Of a DNA stretch of 64,000 nt, positions 25,500 through 36,228 are shown piece by piece (the first letter of the stretch is position 1; each line of letters begins with the position of its first letter). The position numbers and the translations under genes are program-made. Location of the stretch: assembly GCA_019261985.1 (NCBI GenBank), contig JAFAQY010000071.1, positions 1 through 64,000 on the forward strand. The letters run 5' to 3'. The DNA is from Bryobacterales bacterium (lineage in GTDB: Bacteria > Acidobacteriota > Terriglobia > Bryobacterales > Bryobacteraceae). The notes beneath the pieces were generated by a model. It was given only the letters and a program-made list of their open reading frames with translations, was not told the DNA's origin and ran no database searches.

Positions 25500-26311
25500 A
25501 GCTCAACGCGTTCCGGTTCAGGCACGTGTTCGCGCCTCCGGACGGGCCGCCCCGACGTATAGAGGGTGAGCCATTCGTGTAGACGCTCGGGGCTGACATT
25601 GGCCTCCAGTTCTCCGGCCGCTGCTACCGAAATCTGTCCCGTATCTTCCGAAACCACGACCGCGAGCGCATCGGAGTCTTCCGTGATGCCGATCGCAGCC
25701 CGGTGGCGCGTGCCGAGATTGCTGAGCACCACAGGATTTGTGGTCAGCGGCAGAAAGCACGCGGCTGCCGCGATGCGATCTCCCTGAATTATTACCGCGC
25801 CATCGTGTAACGCGCCCCGGCGCTGGAAAATAGCGCAAAGCAGGTCGCGGGAGACCTTCGCGTCCAGCGGAACGCCGCTTTCGATAAACGTTCGCAAACC
25901 GATATCGCGCTCAATAATGATCAGCGCACCGCAACGGTCTTCCACCAGCTGCCGTACCGCCAGGCGGATTTCATCCATTACCTCGCGCCGCTCGAGTTGC
26001 CCGCCCAAGCCGAGCCAGCGTATGCGCCCGATACGCGCCAGGAGCCGGCGGATCTCCGCCTGGAACATTACGATCAACGCAATTGCGGTGTACGGCGCCA
26101 GAACCGCAAGCACCGAGCGCAATAGATCGAGGTTTAAAGCGACTGCAACCGCGTACGCGAGCGCGAGTACGCCGAGACCGGTCAACACGTGCGCGGCCCG
26201 CCGTCCGCGCACCATCGACAAGAAGTTGTAGATCAGAAATGCGACCGCAATAATGTCCACAACGGCCCACACGGTGAGCTTCGGGATGACCGGAAGTAGA
26301 AACTGCGGCAT
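25496..26311 (-). CDS. cdaA: Diadenylate cyclase CdaA
   Basis: A 271-residue membrane enzyme making cyclic di-AMP from two ATP. Three N-terminal helices (VWAVVDIIAVAFLIYNFLSM and following) precede the DAC domain, with the signature residues DGA in GALHDGAVIIQGDRIAAAAC and RHR in SNLGTRHRAAIGITEDSDAL. It is first in the cdaA-cdaR-glmM operon. It is divergent from the cytochrome-like gene across a 163-bp gap in which I see only weak -10-like sequences. Confidence 0.96.
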   Translation of the reverse strand: MPQFLLPVIPKLTVWAVVDIIAVAFLIYNFLSMVRGRRAAHVLTGLGVLALAYAVAVALNLDLLRSVLAVLAPYTAIALIVMFQAEIRRLLARIGRIRWLGLGGQLERREVMDEIRLAVRQLVEDRCGALIIIERDIGLRTFIESGVPLDAKVSRDLLCAIFQRRGALHDGAVIIQGDRIAAAACFLPLTTNPVVLSNLGTRHRAAIGITEDSDALAVVVSEDTGQISVAAAGELEANVSPERLHEWLTLYTSGRPVRRREHVPEPERVEL

Positions 26312-26474
26312 GACGCGCTACTATACATTAGTTTAATCGGCGGCTTGGTAGGAACGTGGTCCCGGCAGCGCCAGTTTAGAAGCTTGCGCCCTCCCACAAG
26401 GGCCGGCTACGGTTGTGTTCAGGCCGTCTGGCTCGATATACTGCATGCAGTTACCGTTGTCGAGGAGGATTGCG

Positions 26475-27791
26475 ATGTATCGAGTATCAGCCGCGTTGCT
26501 TTTGACTGGGGTTGGCGTCTTCGCCGCTCCGACATTCAATAAGGACGTCCTTCCGATCGTTCAAAAGCATTGCCAGGAGTGCCATCGTCCGGGTGAGATC
26601 GCCCCGTTTTCGCTGCTCACGTACACGGATGCCCGGCCCTGGGCCAGGGCAATCAAAAGCGCGATCGTTACCGAGAAAATGCCTCCTTGGTTCGCGGACG
26701 CCCGTGTCGGCCATTTCGCGAATGACCGACGGCTTAGCGCAGCGGAAATCGCGACGTTGACGGCTTGGGTTGACGCCGGCGCGCCGGAAGGCGACAAGAA
26801 AGACGCTCCGCCGCCGCGCACGTTCCAGGACGGATGGAACATCAAGCCGGACATGATTATCGAAATGCCGAAAGATTTCCATGTTGCGGCGACCGGCACA
26901 ATCAATTACCAGAACATCTTGGTCAATGCGCATTTCGACGAGGACAAGTGGGTGGTGGCGGCGGAGATGCGGCCCGGGAATGCGAAGGTGGTGCATCATA
27001 TGCGAGCCATCGTGCGGCCCCCCGACTCCGCCTGGATGCGCTCGGCCGTGCCGGGAGAGGCTTACGAAGAAGGTTCCGAAGCCATGGCGGGCGCCAAAGA
27101 GGGCACCGATCTCCTGGGCAAATACAATCCAGGCTTGGGCGCCCAGACGTTCGATATCGACGGCTCGGCGAAATTCGTGCCGAAGGGATCGGACATCGTT
27201 TTCAATATTCACTACACTTCGGTGGGCACGCCGGAGACGGACAGGTCCAAAGTCGGGCTGGTCTTTGCGAAGAATCCTCCGAAACAACGCTATTGGATGT
27301 CACCCGGCACTCCGGCCGCGTTTAACCTGGCGATTCCAGCGGGCGACAGCAACGCCGAGGTCGTGAGCGAAGTAACGGTAGGAGTGGACACGGTGAAACT
27401 CGTCTACATCCAGCCGCATCTTCACCTGCGCGGGAAAGATTACGAGGTCCGCCTGCTTTACCCCACTGGCGAATCGGAGACAGTCTTCAAAGGTAAGTGG
27501 AATTTCGACTGGCAAATCGGTTATCAGCTCGCCAAGCCGATTCCGCTGCCGAAGGGCACGCGCATTCGCACCATCGCCCATTACGACAACTCGGCAAATA
27601 ATAAATACAATCCCGATCCCACGAAGACCATCCTTTGGGGCGATCAGAACTGGGATGAGATGCAGTCCGGCTTCATCGGGCTGGTGATCGATATGAAGAC
27701 CGACGTTACCCAAGTATTCAAGGCATCCGGCCCGAGCCTGCTTCCGCGTGGCAAATTCGGCCCGACGCTGGCCGCGGTGGAATCGAAGTAA
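26475..27791 (+). CDS. Exported heme c / copper monooxygenase-like protein
   Basis: A 438-residue protein with a short signal peptide (MYRVSAALLLTGVGVFA). A cytochrome-c-type heme site CQECH follows in VLPIVQKHCQECHRPGEIAP, as in planctomycete-type cytochromes. The rest resembles the type II copper ascorbate-dependent (PHM-like) monooxygenase fold, with conserved histidines in NAKVVHHMRAIVRPP, IVFNIHYTSVG and YIQPHLHLRGKDYEV. Start is the ATG at 26475 with AGGAGG upstream. Such genes are abundant in Bryobacterales; their substrate is unknown. Confidence 0.8.
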   Translation: MYRVSAALLLTGVGVFAAPTFNKDVLPIVQKHCQECHRPGEIAPFSLLTYTDARPWARAIKSAIVTEKMPPWFADARVGHFANDRRLSAAEIATLTAWVDAGAPEGDKKDAPPPRTFQDGWNIKPDMIIEMPKDFHVAATGTINYQNILVNAHFDEDKWVVAAEMRPGNAKVVHHMRAIVRPPDSAWMRSAVPGEAYEEGSEAMAGAKEGTDLLGKYNPGLGAQTFDIDGSAKFVPKGSDIVFNIHYTSVGTPETDRSKVGLVFAKNPPKQRYWMSPGTPAAFNLAIPAGDSNAEVVSEVTVGVDTVKLVYIQPHLHLRGKDYEVRLLYPTGESETVFKGKWNFDWQIGYQLAKPIPLPKGTRIRTIAHYDNSANNKYNPDPTKTILWGDQNWDEMQSGFIGLVIDMKTDVTQVFKASGPSLLPRGKFGPTLAAVESK

Positions 27792-27792
27792 G

Positions 27793-28566
27793 CTATTCGA
27801 CGCCTTTTAAAAACGCCCGGAGTTCCTGCTCCAACCCGGGCGCACACGCGGCGGCGTGGCCGCTGTAAATAGTGCGGTCGCCCCGGAGATCGCAATAAAC
27901 TGCGCCCGCTTCCTCCAGGATGACCTGCGGGGCAGCAAGATCCCACGGCGAAACATTGCTGGCTTCTATCCAAAGGTCGGCTTCACCCGCCGCGACCAGC
28001 ATGGCATCCAGCGTTCCGCCCAGGCTGCGGATGGACCAAAACTTCGCCGCCCATTCGAGGACTTTCGCCGCCATCCCACGGCTGGACATTCTATTCAGCC
28101 CATTTAAGGAAAGGACAGCTTGATCTGGTTTCGCTATCGACGACGCCCGGAGCCGCGTGTGGTCCCGGAAAGCGCCGGAGCCGCGTGAGGCCCAATAGGT
28201 CCGATTAAGCGGGGGAAAATGCACTACGCCAACTGTTACCTCGCCATGCTCCTCCAGCGCGATCATGTCGCACCACAACGGCAATCCACGAATAAAGTCG
28301 CGCGTGCCGTCGATGGGATCGACGATCCAGCGGCGCCCGTTGCGCGAATCCTTGTGCGCGCCCTCTTCGCCGAAAAGCCCGTCGTCCGGAAACGCTTCTT
28401 CAAGAGCGCGGCAGATAGACTGCTCACATTCCTTGTCTGCCGCAGTCACTGGCGAGTCGTCGGGCTTCATCACCGGACGCAGCCCTTTTCCTTGATGTAA
28501 TAACGCCAGCTCGCCGGCCCTCTTCGCAGCGCCGAGCGCAATGTCGATCTCCCCGTTTATGGGCAT
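27793..28566 (-). CDS. Inositol monophosphatase family protein (HisN-like phosphatase)
   Basis: A 257-residue Mg-dependent sugar or histidinol phosphatase. Metal-binding motifs: DGLFGEEGAHKDS (Glu), RRWIVDPIDGTRDFIRGLP (DPIDGT box), and ASNVSPWDLAAPQVILEEAG (late Asp box). It also keeps KPDDSPVTAADKE. The FIRGLPLWC segment is closer to HisN than to SuhB, so histidinol-phosphatase activity is a reasonable guess. Its ATG overlaps the DedA-like stop by one base (TAATG), so the two genes are coupled. It ends 1 bp from the convergent cytochrome-like gene. Confidence 0.9.
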   Translation of the reverse strand: MPINGEIDIALGAAKRAGELALLHQGKGLRPVMKPDDSPVTAADKECEQSICRALEEAFPDDGLFGEEGAHKDSRNGRRWIVDPIDGTRDFIRGLPLWCDMIALEEHGEVTVGVVHFPPLNRTYWASRGSGAFRDHTRLRASSIAKPDQAVLSLNGLNRMSSRGMAAKVLEWAAKFWSIRSLGGTLDAMLVAAGEADLWIEASNVSPWDLAAPQVILEEAGAVYCDLRGDRTIYSGHAAACAPGLEQELRAFLKGVE

Positions 28567-29186
28567 TACGGGGATCTTAGCACCGGTCTCGAAGAGCTTG
28601 ATCCTCTAAGGCGCGTAATCACGGAAAACGCGCTGCCAACGACACAGATGGCGAACAGGGCAAATACCGACCAGACGAATGCATCCGAGTGCATGATCCG
28701 GAGCACTCGCTCGCCGATCCAGAGAGCGGCCGACGCCAGGGCGAAGAACCGTATTGTTCTGCCGGCTGCCACGATCCAGAGTAGCCGCGGCCGCGGATAT
28801 TGAAAGGCGCTTGCGGCCGCGACGACTGGAGTAAATGGAAAGGGCGGCGGCGCTATGCAAGCGACAAATAACGCTGTTCCGGCGCGCTGGCCCAATTTGC
28901 TCTTGAGCTTGTCAAAACGCTTCGGCTTTACAAGCTTTCGCAGACCTTCTTCCCCGCCCTTGCGGCTGACCATGTCAAGAATGAACGTTCCCCCAAGCGA
29001 TCCGACCGCGGCGGCCGCCGCATAAATGAAGAACCACGCGCGATGTTGTGCAACCAGTAAAACAACCAGCAAATCGTTTCCGAAGGGCAGGATCAGAAAC
29101 GAGGAATCCAGTACGCCGAAAATAACCGGACCGAACGGACCCATCCCCATAAAAACGCCCAACAGTTGTTGAACGAAGCTATTCAC
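28566..29186 (-). CDS. DedA/YqaA-like VTT-domain membrane protein
   Basis: A 206-residue membrane protein of the SNARE-associated / VTT family. Features: PFGPVIFGVLDSSFLILPFG, AAVGSLGGTFILDMVSRKGG, and the amphipathic loop FVACIAPPPFPFTPVVAAAS carrying the Pro-rich re-entrant segment. Family members are linked to undecaprenyl-phosphate or phospholipid recycling and membrane homeostasis. It is coupled to the phosphatase gene downstream (TAATG). The C-terminal serine/arginine tail is probably cytoplasmic. Confidence 0.85.
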   Translation of the reverse strand: MNSFVQQLLGVFMGMGPFGPVIFGVLDSSFLILPFGNDLLVVLLVAQHRAWFFIYAAAAAVGSLGGTFILDMVSRKGGEEGLRKLVKPKRFDKLKSKLGQRAGTALFVACIAPPPFPFTPVVAAASAFQYPRPRLLWIVAAGRTIRFFALASAALWIGERVLRIMHSDAFVWSVFALFAICVVGSAFSVITRLRGSSSSRPVLRSP

Positions 29187-29254
29187 GGGTGGAACTTATC
29201 ACAAGCGGAAATCGGGCGGGAGCCCCATTTTGGGAGTTCCCGTCCGGGGGGGAT

Positions 29255-29653
29255 TTATGCTCGAAGCGGCGGCGGGCCGGTGTGAGTTGTTCTGGTGTGG
29301 CCCATGGACGATGCCACGAAGCCACAGATGAACACGATCACGCCCACGCACAGGCTATTAATGAACCTGCCATGGTTCCCTGTGTAGCCATAAATCCAGG
29401 GCGATGCAAAGGTCCAGGCGCCGAGCAACATGTTAACAATGCTCGCGCCTCGTGCTCGCTCCGGATTCGACATACGTATTGCCGCGAATATTATGATCAA
29501 CGCGCCGACAATCAAGCTGTTCCAGGCAGTCGGGTCTGAGTAAGCTCTATACACCCAAGGCGATATGAATAGCCAGATACCGGCGAGGAGGTTAATAATA
29601 CTAGCCGTCCGAACTGTGTTTACATTCCCACTTGTGTTTACATTCCCATTCAT
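29255..29653 (-). CDS. SPW repeat membrane protein
   Basis: A 132-residue membrane protein with two SPW units: LLAGIWLFISPWVYRAYSDP and MLLGAWTFASPWIYGYTGNH, each followed by a helix. The first 13 residues come from an 18-bp tandem duplication encoding GNVNTSGNVNT. Function of SPW proteins is unknown; they are often stress-associated. It stands alone between two membrane-related transcripts. The gap 29654-29814 has nothing I can support. Confidence 0.85.
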   Translation of the reverse strand: MNGNVNTSGNVNTVRTASIINLLAGIWLFISPWVYRAYSDPTAWNSLIVGALIIIFAAIRMSNPERARGASIVNMLLGAWTFASPWIYGYTGNHGRFINSLCVGVIVFICGFVASSMGHTRTTHTGPPPLRA

Positions 29654-29814
29654 AATTCACCTCCAATTGCAGGCTTTACGGGAATTGGAGCATTTCATTC
29701 ATGCTCACTTTTTAGATGCGATGCAGCCGCGTTAGTTACTCATGTGCAAGAGGTATGGGGCGTAACGGGCCCTCTGGTGAAGCATCACCTATGTAGGCGA
29801 GGTATTTTCGAGCA

Positions 29815-30645
29815 TTGCCCGGGCAAATCAGTAAAAGCAGAGTTGCGTTGCCGGTTTCACTTGTGTTCGCGGCGTTGATGCTCAGAGCAGCGAAAGCGCC
29901 CTCCAGCCAAAATGTCGACGTCAGTCAGATCGTCCGGCAGTCCGCTCAGGTGACCTTGGCGGACCGGAAGGCATCTTCCAACTACGACTATTACGAAACC
30001 GATCGCGAACCCGGGGGTTCCAAAACCTACTCTGTTCTGATGCTGGATGGGTCGCCGTACCGGCGGTTGGTGGCAGTGAATGGCGCGCCCCTATCGCAGT
30101 CCAAACAGGAAGAGGAAAAGAAGAAATTACAGGATGAAATCGCGCGCCGGAAGCAGGAGTCTGCCGAGGACCGCGCGCGGCGCCTCGCCGATTTTCAGAA
30201 AGACGAAGATCGCGATCTGCGCTTCATTCGCGAGTTTTCAGAAGCCTTTCAGTTCCGGCTGCTGGCAGTCAGACAATTGGGGACCCATCACGTCTATGTG
30301 ATACAGGCAACGCCGTTGCCCGGATACAAGGCGACCGACCGCGAATCCGAAGTATTGACGGGCATGCAGGGACGCCTGTTCGTCGATAAAGACACATATC
30401 ATTGGGTCCAGGCGGAAGCCGAGGTGATTCATCCGGTATCGATTGAAGGCTTCCTGGCTACGGTAGAGCCAGGCACTCGTTTTGAGCTCGACAAAGCGCC
30501 CGTGGATGCTGGCGTTTGGCTGCCTACGCATTTCCTGATGACCTCAAACGCAAAAGTCCTCGGGTTATTCCGCCACCGCGATCATCAGAACGAAACTTAT
30601 TCCAAATACCGCAAAGTGAACGCCAGCGGCCTGCAACCCGAATAG
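29815..30645 (+). CDS. Exported protein of unknown function (outer-membrane lipoprotein-sorting-like)
   Basis: A 276-residue protein I cannot name with certainty. A hydrophobic N-terminus (VALPVSLVFAALMLRAA) looks like a signal peptide. A highly charged helical stretch, KQEEEKKKLQDEIARRKQES at about 100-119, is probably a coiled coil. The beta-rich C-terminal half (VYVIQATPLPGYK, RLFVDKDTYHWVQAEAEV, WLPTHFLMTSNAKVLGLF) resembles the LolA/LolB-like sorting fold found in acidobacterial exported proteins. Start is a TTG at 29815 and is uncertain. YoaK-like gene follows after 6 bp. Confidence 0.7.
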   Translation: MPGQISKSRVALPVSLVFAALMLRAAKAPSSQNVDVSQIVRQSAQVTLADRKASSNYDYYETDREPGGSKTYSVLMLDGSPYRRLVAVNGAPLSQSKQEEEKKKLQDEIARRKQESAEDRARRLADFQKDEDRDLRFIREFSEAFQFRLLAVRQLGTHHVYVIQATPLPGYKATDRESEVLTGMQGRLFVDKDTYHWVQAEAEVIHPVSIEGFLATVEPGTRFELDKAPVDAGVWLPTHFLMTSNAKVLGLFRHRDHQNETYSKYRKVNASGLQPE

Positions 30646-30651
30646 GCCCGC

Positions 30652-31557
30652 ATGGATTCCGCTTCTGACGGAAAGCTCGTTTCCACTCGAGAAGCTAGTT
30701 TGGCGGCCGCGCTCACGTGCGTTGGCGGTTACGTAGACGCGATCGGATATTTGTCGCTGGGGCAAGTGTACGTCGCGAATATGAGCGGCAACAGTGTTTC
30801 CCTCGGTATCAACAGCGCGCGATTGGATTGGCCGCAAATATGGAAGCATGGCTGGCCGATCTTGAGTTACGTCGTCGGTCTTGTGATGTCACGGTTCATC
30901 GTGACATGGACGAAGCGAAATGAAGCCGAGTTTGGAGCATCTCTCGCCTTTGGCTTACAGGCCGTTCTATTAATGTGTTTCATCGCACTGCACAGCGGCG
31001 CGGGCGGCGTTTTTCTGTGCGCCTGCGCGATGGGAATTCAGGCGGCGACTCTTTCGCGATTCGGCGGCTTCAACGTGTACACGGCTTTTGTTACCGGCAC
31101 GCTGGTAAAGATGGGAGATGCCCTGGTTGATGCATTCTGGGCATTCTGGGACGCCTTATGGCGCGTGGAAACGGCTTCGGACACCGCGGAGAGCCGTCGT
31201 AAAAACCGCCGAGCCGCTTGGTTCGCCGCAAATTGGGGCTCATACCTCATGGGCGCGATCGCCGGCGCGCTGTTTCTGCAGCAATTCGGTATTCCAGCGA
31301 TGACGGGAGCGATTGTGGTGCTATTCGTGGTTATTGGGATCAGTTTCCGCCGGCCGGATGTGGTGAAGCCTCCGATCAGGCGTGAATTTTCGACGTCCAG
31401 CGCGATTTTTCGTTCTGTCCGCGCACTATTTATCCGTGAGGTTTCCAAACGGAGTGGAGTCGGCAGTTGGGACCGCTTGGCGTCCCGGACCCGATCCCCG
31501 GCCTGTTTGCTTGCAGGCCGGGGAAATTCCTTCCGGGCGGAACGGAGAGATCGATGA
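30652..31557 (+). CDS. YoaK family (DUF1275) membrane protein
   Basis: A 301-residue protein with five or six transmembrane helices. Family marks are LTCVGGYVDAIGYLSLGQVY, VANMSGNSVSLGI, CAMGIQAATLSRFGGFNVYT and FVTGTLVKMG. Typical DUF1275 proteins are about 230-250 residues; the last 55 residues here (basic, from ALFIREVSKR on) look unlike the family and cross a perfect stem-loop at 31496-31523. They may come from loss of an earlier stop. The stop overlaps a 25-codon ORF by 4 bp. Function of the family is unknown. Confidence 0.85.
   Translation: MDSASDGKLVSTREASLAAALTCVGGYVDAIGYLSLGQVYVANMSGNSVSLGINSARLDWPQIWKHGWPILSYVVGLVMSRFIVTWTKRNEAEFGASLAFGLQAVLLMCFIALHSGAGGVFLCACAMGIQAATLSRFGGFNVYTAFVTGTLVKMGDALVDAFWAFWDALWRVETASDTAESRRKNRRAAWFAANWGSYLMGAIAGALFLQQFGIPAMTGAIVVLFVVIGISFRRPDVVKPPIRREFSTSSAIFRSVRALFIREVSKRSGVGSWDRLASRTRSPACLLAGRGNSFRAERRDR
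31496..31523. other. Perfect 10-bp stem-loop near the 3' end of the YoaK-like gene
   Basis: CCCCGGCCTG at 31496-31505 pairs perfectly with CAGGCCGGGG at 31514-31523 over an 8-base loop (TTTGCTTG). No T-run follows, so it is not a textbook terminator. It lies 30 bp upstream of the mini-ORF start and may affect its translation or stabilise the transcript. Confidence 0.7.
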
Positions 31558-31631
31558 TTAAATTCTTAATCACCGTCTCGATCGTGATAGCAGTCACGAT
31601 CACGGTTACGATCCGTATTAAACGGAAGTAG
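31554..31631 (+). CDS. Candidate 25-residue membrane miniprotein
   Basis: Reads MIKFLITVSIVIAVTITVTI followed by RIKRK and a TAG stop. The hydrophobic core of about 18 residues with a basic tail matches a type of single-span miniprotein seen in bacteria. GGAGAG lies 5-6 bp upstream of the ATG, and the start overlaps the YoaK-like stop as ATGA. Repeated GATCRTGAT-like sequence inside could instead be an RNA hairpin. Expression is not shown; no homologue can be checked here. Confidence 0.45.
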   Translation: MIKFLITVSIVIAVTITVTIRIKRK

Positions 31632-31729
31632 CCACCGCAGGGCCGGAAAACCAGCCCTGAACCGCACTTGCAGTATACATTAGGGCTCGGCTGGGGGGGA
31701 ATAGCCCGGCGGTTTTGAGAGTTATAGTA

Positions 31730-33164
31730 CTACCGCCGATCCTTCGCGGTCATCATCTCTTCGATATTGATTAGCTCGGTCGGATAGTCGCCTGTATAGC
31801 AAGCGTAGCAGTAGTCGTGCCGATCGTCGGCAACGGCTTTCCGAAGGCCGCTTAGCGAAAGATAGCCGAGTGAATCCGCTTCAACGAAGCGCCGGATTTC
31901 TTCAATCGAATGGTTGGCGGCGATAAGCTCGGCCTTCATCGGCGTGTCGACGCCGTAGAAGCAGGGCGAAACCGTGGGCGGGCAGGAGATCCGGAGATGT
32001 ACCTCGCGCGCGCCCGCTCCGCGCACCATGCGAACAATTTTCCGCGACACGGTCCCGCGGACGATGGAATCGTCCACCAGCACCACGCGCTTTCCTTCAA
32101 GCAGATGGCGCACAGGGTTGAATTTCAGCTTGACGCCGAAGTCGCGGATGGCTTGCGAGGGCTCGATGAACGTGCGTCCCACGTAGTGATTACGAATCAG
32201 AGCCTGACGGAATGGAATTCCCGCTTCGGAAGAAAAGCCGATCGCCGAGGCGACGCCCGAATCGGGAACCGGCACGACCACGTCGGCCTCCACCGGATGC
32301 TCGCGGGCCAGCAGGCGGCCGAGCATCTCGCGCGATTGCGCCACATGGCGGCCGAAGACGATCGAGTCAGGCCGCGAAAAATAGACGTGCTCGAAAACGC
32401 AATGGGCTCGATCGCGCACCGGAGCATAGCGCTCGCGCGTCATCCCCTCCGGGCCAATGATTACCATTTCCCCGGGCGCGACATCATCCAGGTACACCGC
32501 GCCGATCAGATCGAACGCACAAGTCTCCGAACCGAAGACGTAGCACGTTTTGCCGCCCGAAGGCTCCATTTGACCGAACGCCAGCGGACGGAATCCGTGC
32601 GGATCGCGAGCGACGATCATGCGATCTTCCGCGAGAAACACCAGCGAGAACGCGCCTTCCAGTTGCAGCAGCGCTTCGCGAAGCGCGGCCGCCAGCGTGC
32701 GCTCCCGGGAACGCGCCACCAGGTGCAGAATTACTTCGGTGTCGCTCGACGCCTGGAAGATGGAGCCCTCGTGTTCCAGTTCGCGCCGAAGCTCCGAAGC
32801 GTTGGTGATATTGCCGTTATGCGCGACTGCCAGGCGGCCCTTGTTGCATGCGACCGAAAAGGGCTGCGCGTTTAAAAGCGCGGTGTCGCCGGCAGTTGAG
32901 TACCGCGTATGACCGATCGCCATTTCGCCGGGAAGACTGCCCAGCACTTCGGGCGTAAAAATCTCAGCAACGCGACCCATGCCGCGGTAGTTATGAATTT
33001 CCCGGCCATCGCTGGATGCAATACCGGCGCTCTCCTGACCCCGGTGCTGCAACGCATATAAGCCCAAATAAGCGATATTTGCGGCTTCCGCATGGCCGTA
33101 CACCGCAATAACCCCGCATTCTTCATGCAGCTTATCGAAAGGGGTTTCTTCGAATCGAAATTCG

Positions 33165-33172
<8 letters not shown>
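31730..33172 (-). CDS. purF: Amidophosphoribosyltransferase PurF
   Basis: A 480-residue enzyme catalysing the first committed step of purine synthesis (PRPP + glutamine to phosphoribosylamine). The N-terminal Ntn glutaminase begins after a propeptide at [20 protein letters not shown], where Cys19 is the nucleophile. The PRPP site [20 protein letters not shown] is near residue 355. Cysteines in the C-terminal third ([16 protein letters not shown] and [12 protein letters not shown]) fit the Fe-S-cluster form found in Bacillus. It overlaps purL by 8 bp. Confidence 0.97.
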
Positions 33173-35356
<2,184 letters not shown>

Positions 35357-35360
<4 letters not shown>

Positions 35361-36043
35361 GCAGCGTTCGATTGCATTGAGCCGACGAACGATTGCACCA
35401 GCGATTCCAAAATCAGCCGGCCGTCGCAGGAGCCGAGCAGCGCATCCGCGGCGCGCTCCGGGTGCGGCATCATCCCCATCACGTTCCGCCTTTCGCTCAG
35501 AATCCCGGCGATATCGCGAAGCGAGCCATTGGGATTATCGAGATAGCGCAGCGCGACGCGATCTTCTGCTTCGAGCATGTCGAGCGTGCGGTCATCGGCA
35601 AAATAGCAGCCTTCGCCGTGAGCCACAGGCATGCGTAGGAGCTGCCGCTGAGAAGCCGCCGCAGTGAAGGGCGAGTCCGCGGTTTCAACGCGCAATGTCA
35701 CGTCGCTGCAGACGAACTTAAGGCCGCGGTTGCGGATCAGAGCCCCCGGCAACAGCCCGCTCTCAACCAGAATCTGGAACCCGTTGCAGATGCCGAGCAC
35801 GAGGCCGCCATCCTCCGCGAACTTCCGAACCGCCTTCATCACAGGTGAGAATTTCGCGATTGCGCCGCAACGCAGATAGTCGCCATACGCGAAGCCGCCG
35901 GGCAGTACGACCGCGTCGACATTGCCGAGCGAAGCCGAATCGTGCCAGATGAATTCCGCGTGCCGCCCAAGGTTGTGCGAGAGCGCGTACCAAGCATCGT
36001 GGTCGCAATTGCTGCCGGGGAAAACGACGACGCCGATTCGCAT
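35357..36043 (-). CDS. purQ: Phosphoribosylformylglycinamidine synthase subunit PurQ
   Basis: A 228-residue class I glutamine amidotransferase subunit supplying ammonia to PurL. It begins [20 protein letters not shown]. The catalytic Cys is in [16 protein letters not shown] near residue 88, and the His/Glu pair in [14 protein letters not shown] near 200. It is full length and first in the purQ-purL-purF operon, divergent from hemH. The 185-bp divergent gap contains no purS. Confidence 0.97.
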
Positions 36044-36228
36044 TGGAAATTCTATTTTAGCAGGGCGAACTCAACCCATCGCGCTCTCAATATCCGTGCG
36101 CGCGAAGTCACGCCCACGCCCAAAATGCCTGACGCGCGGTTTTCACCTGTTCGAGCGTTACAGGATCCAAAACGATATAACTCACATCTAAACTCATACG
36201 AGAAAGTGCTTGACGGCGCCCTCATCGC

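Noticed and set aside
36108..36197. A 29-codon minus-strand ORF considered as purS upstream of purQ
   Set aside because: It is far too short (PurS is about 80 residues) and lacks the PurS pattern; at most a chance frame.
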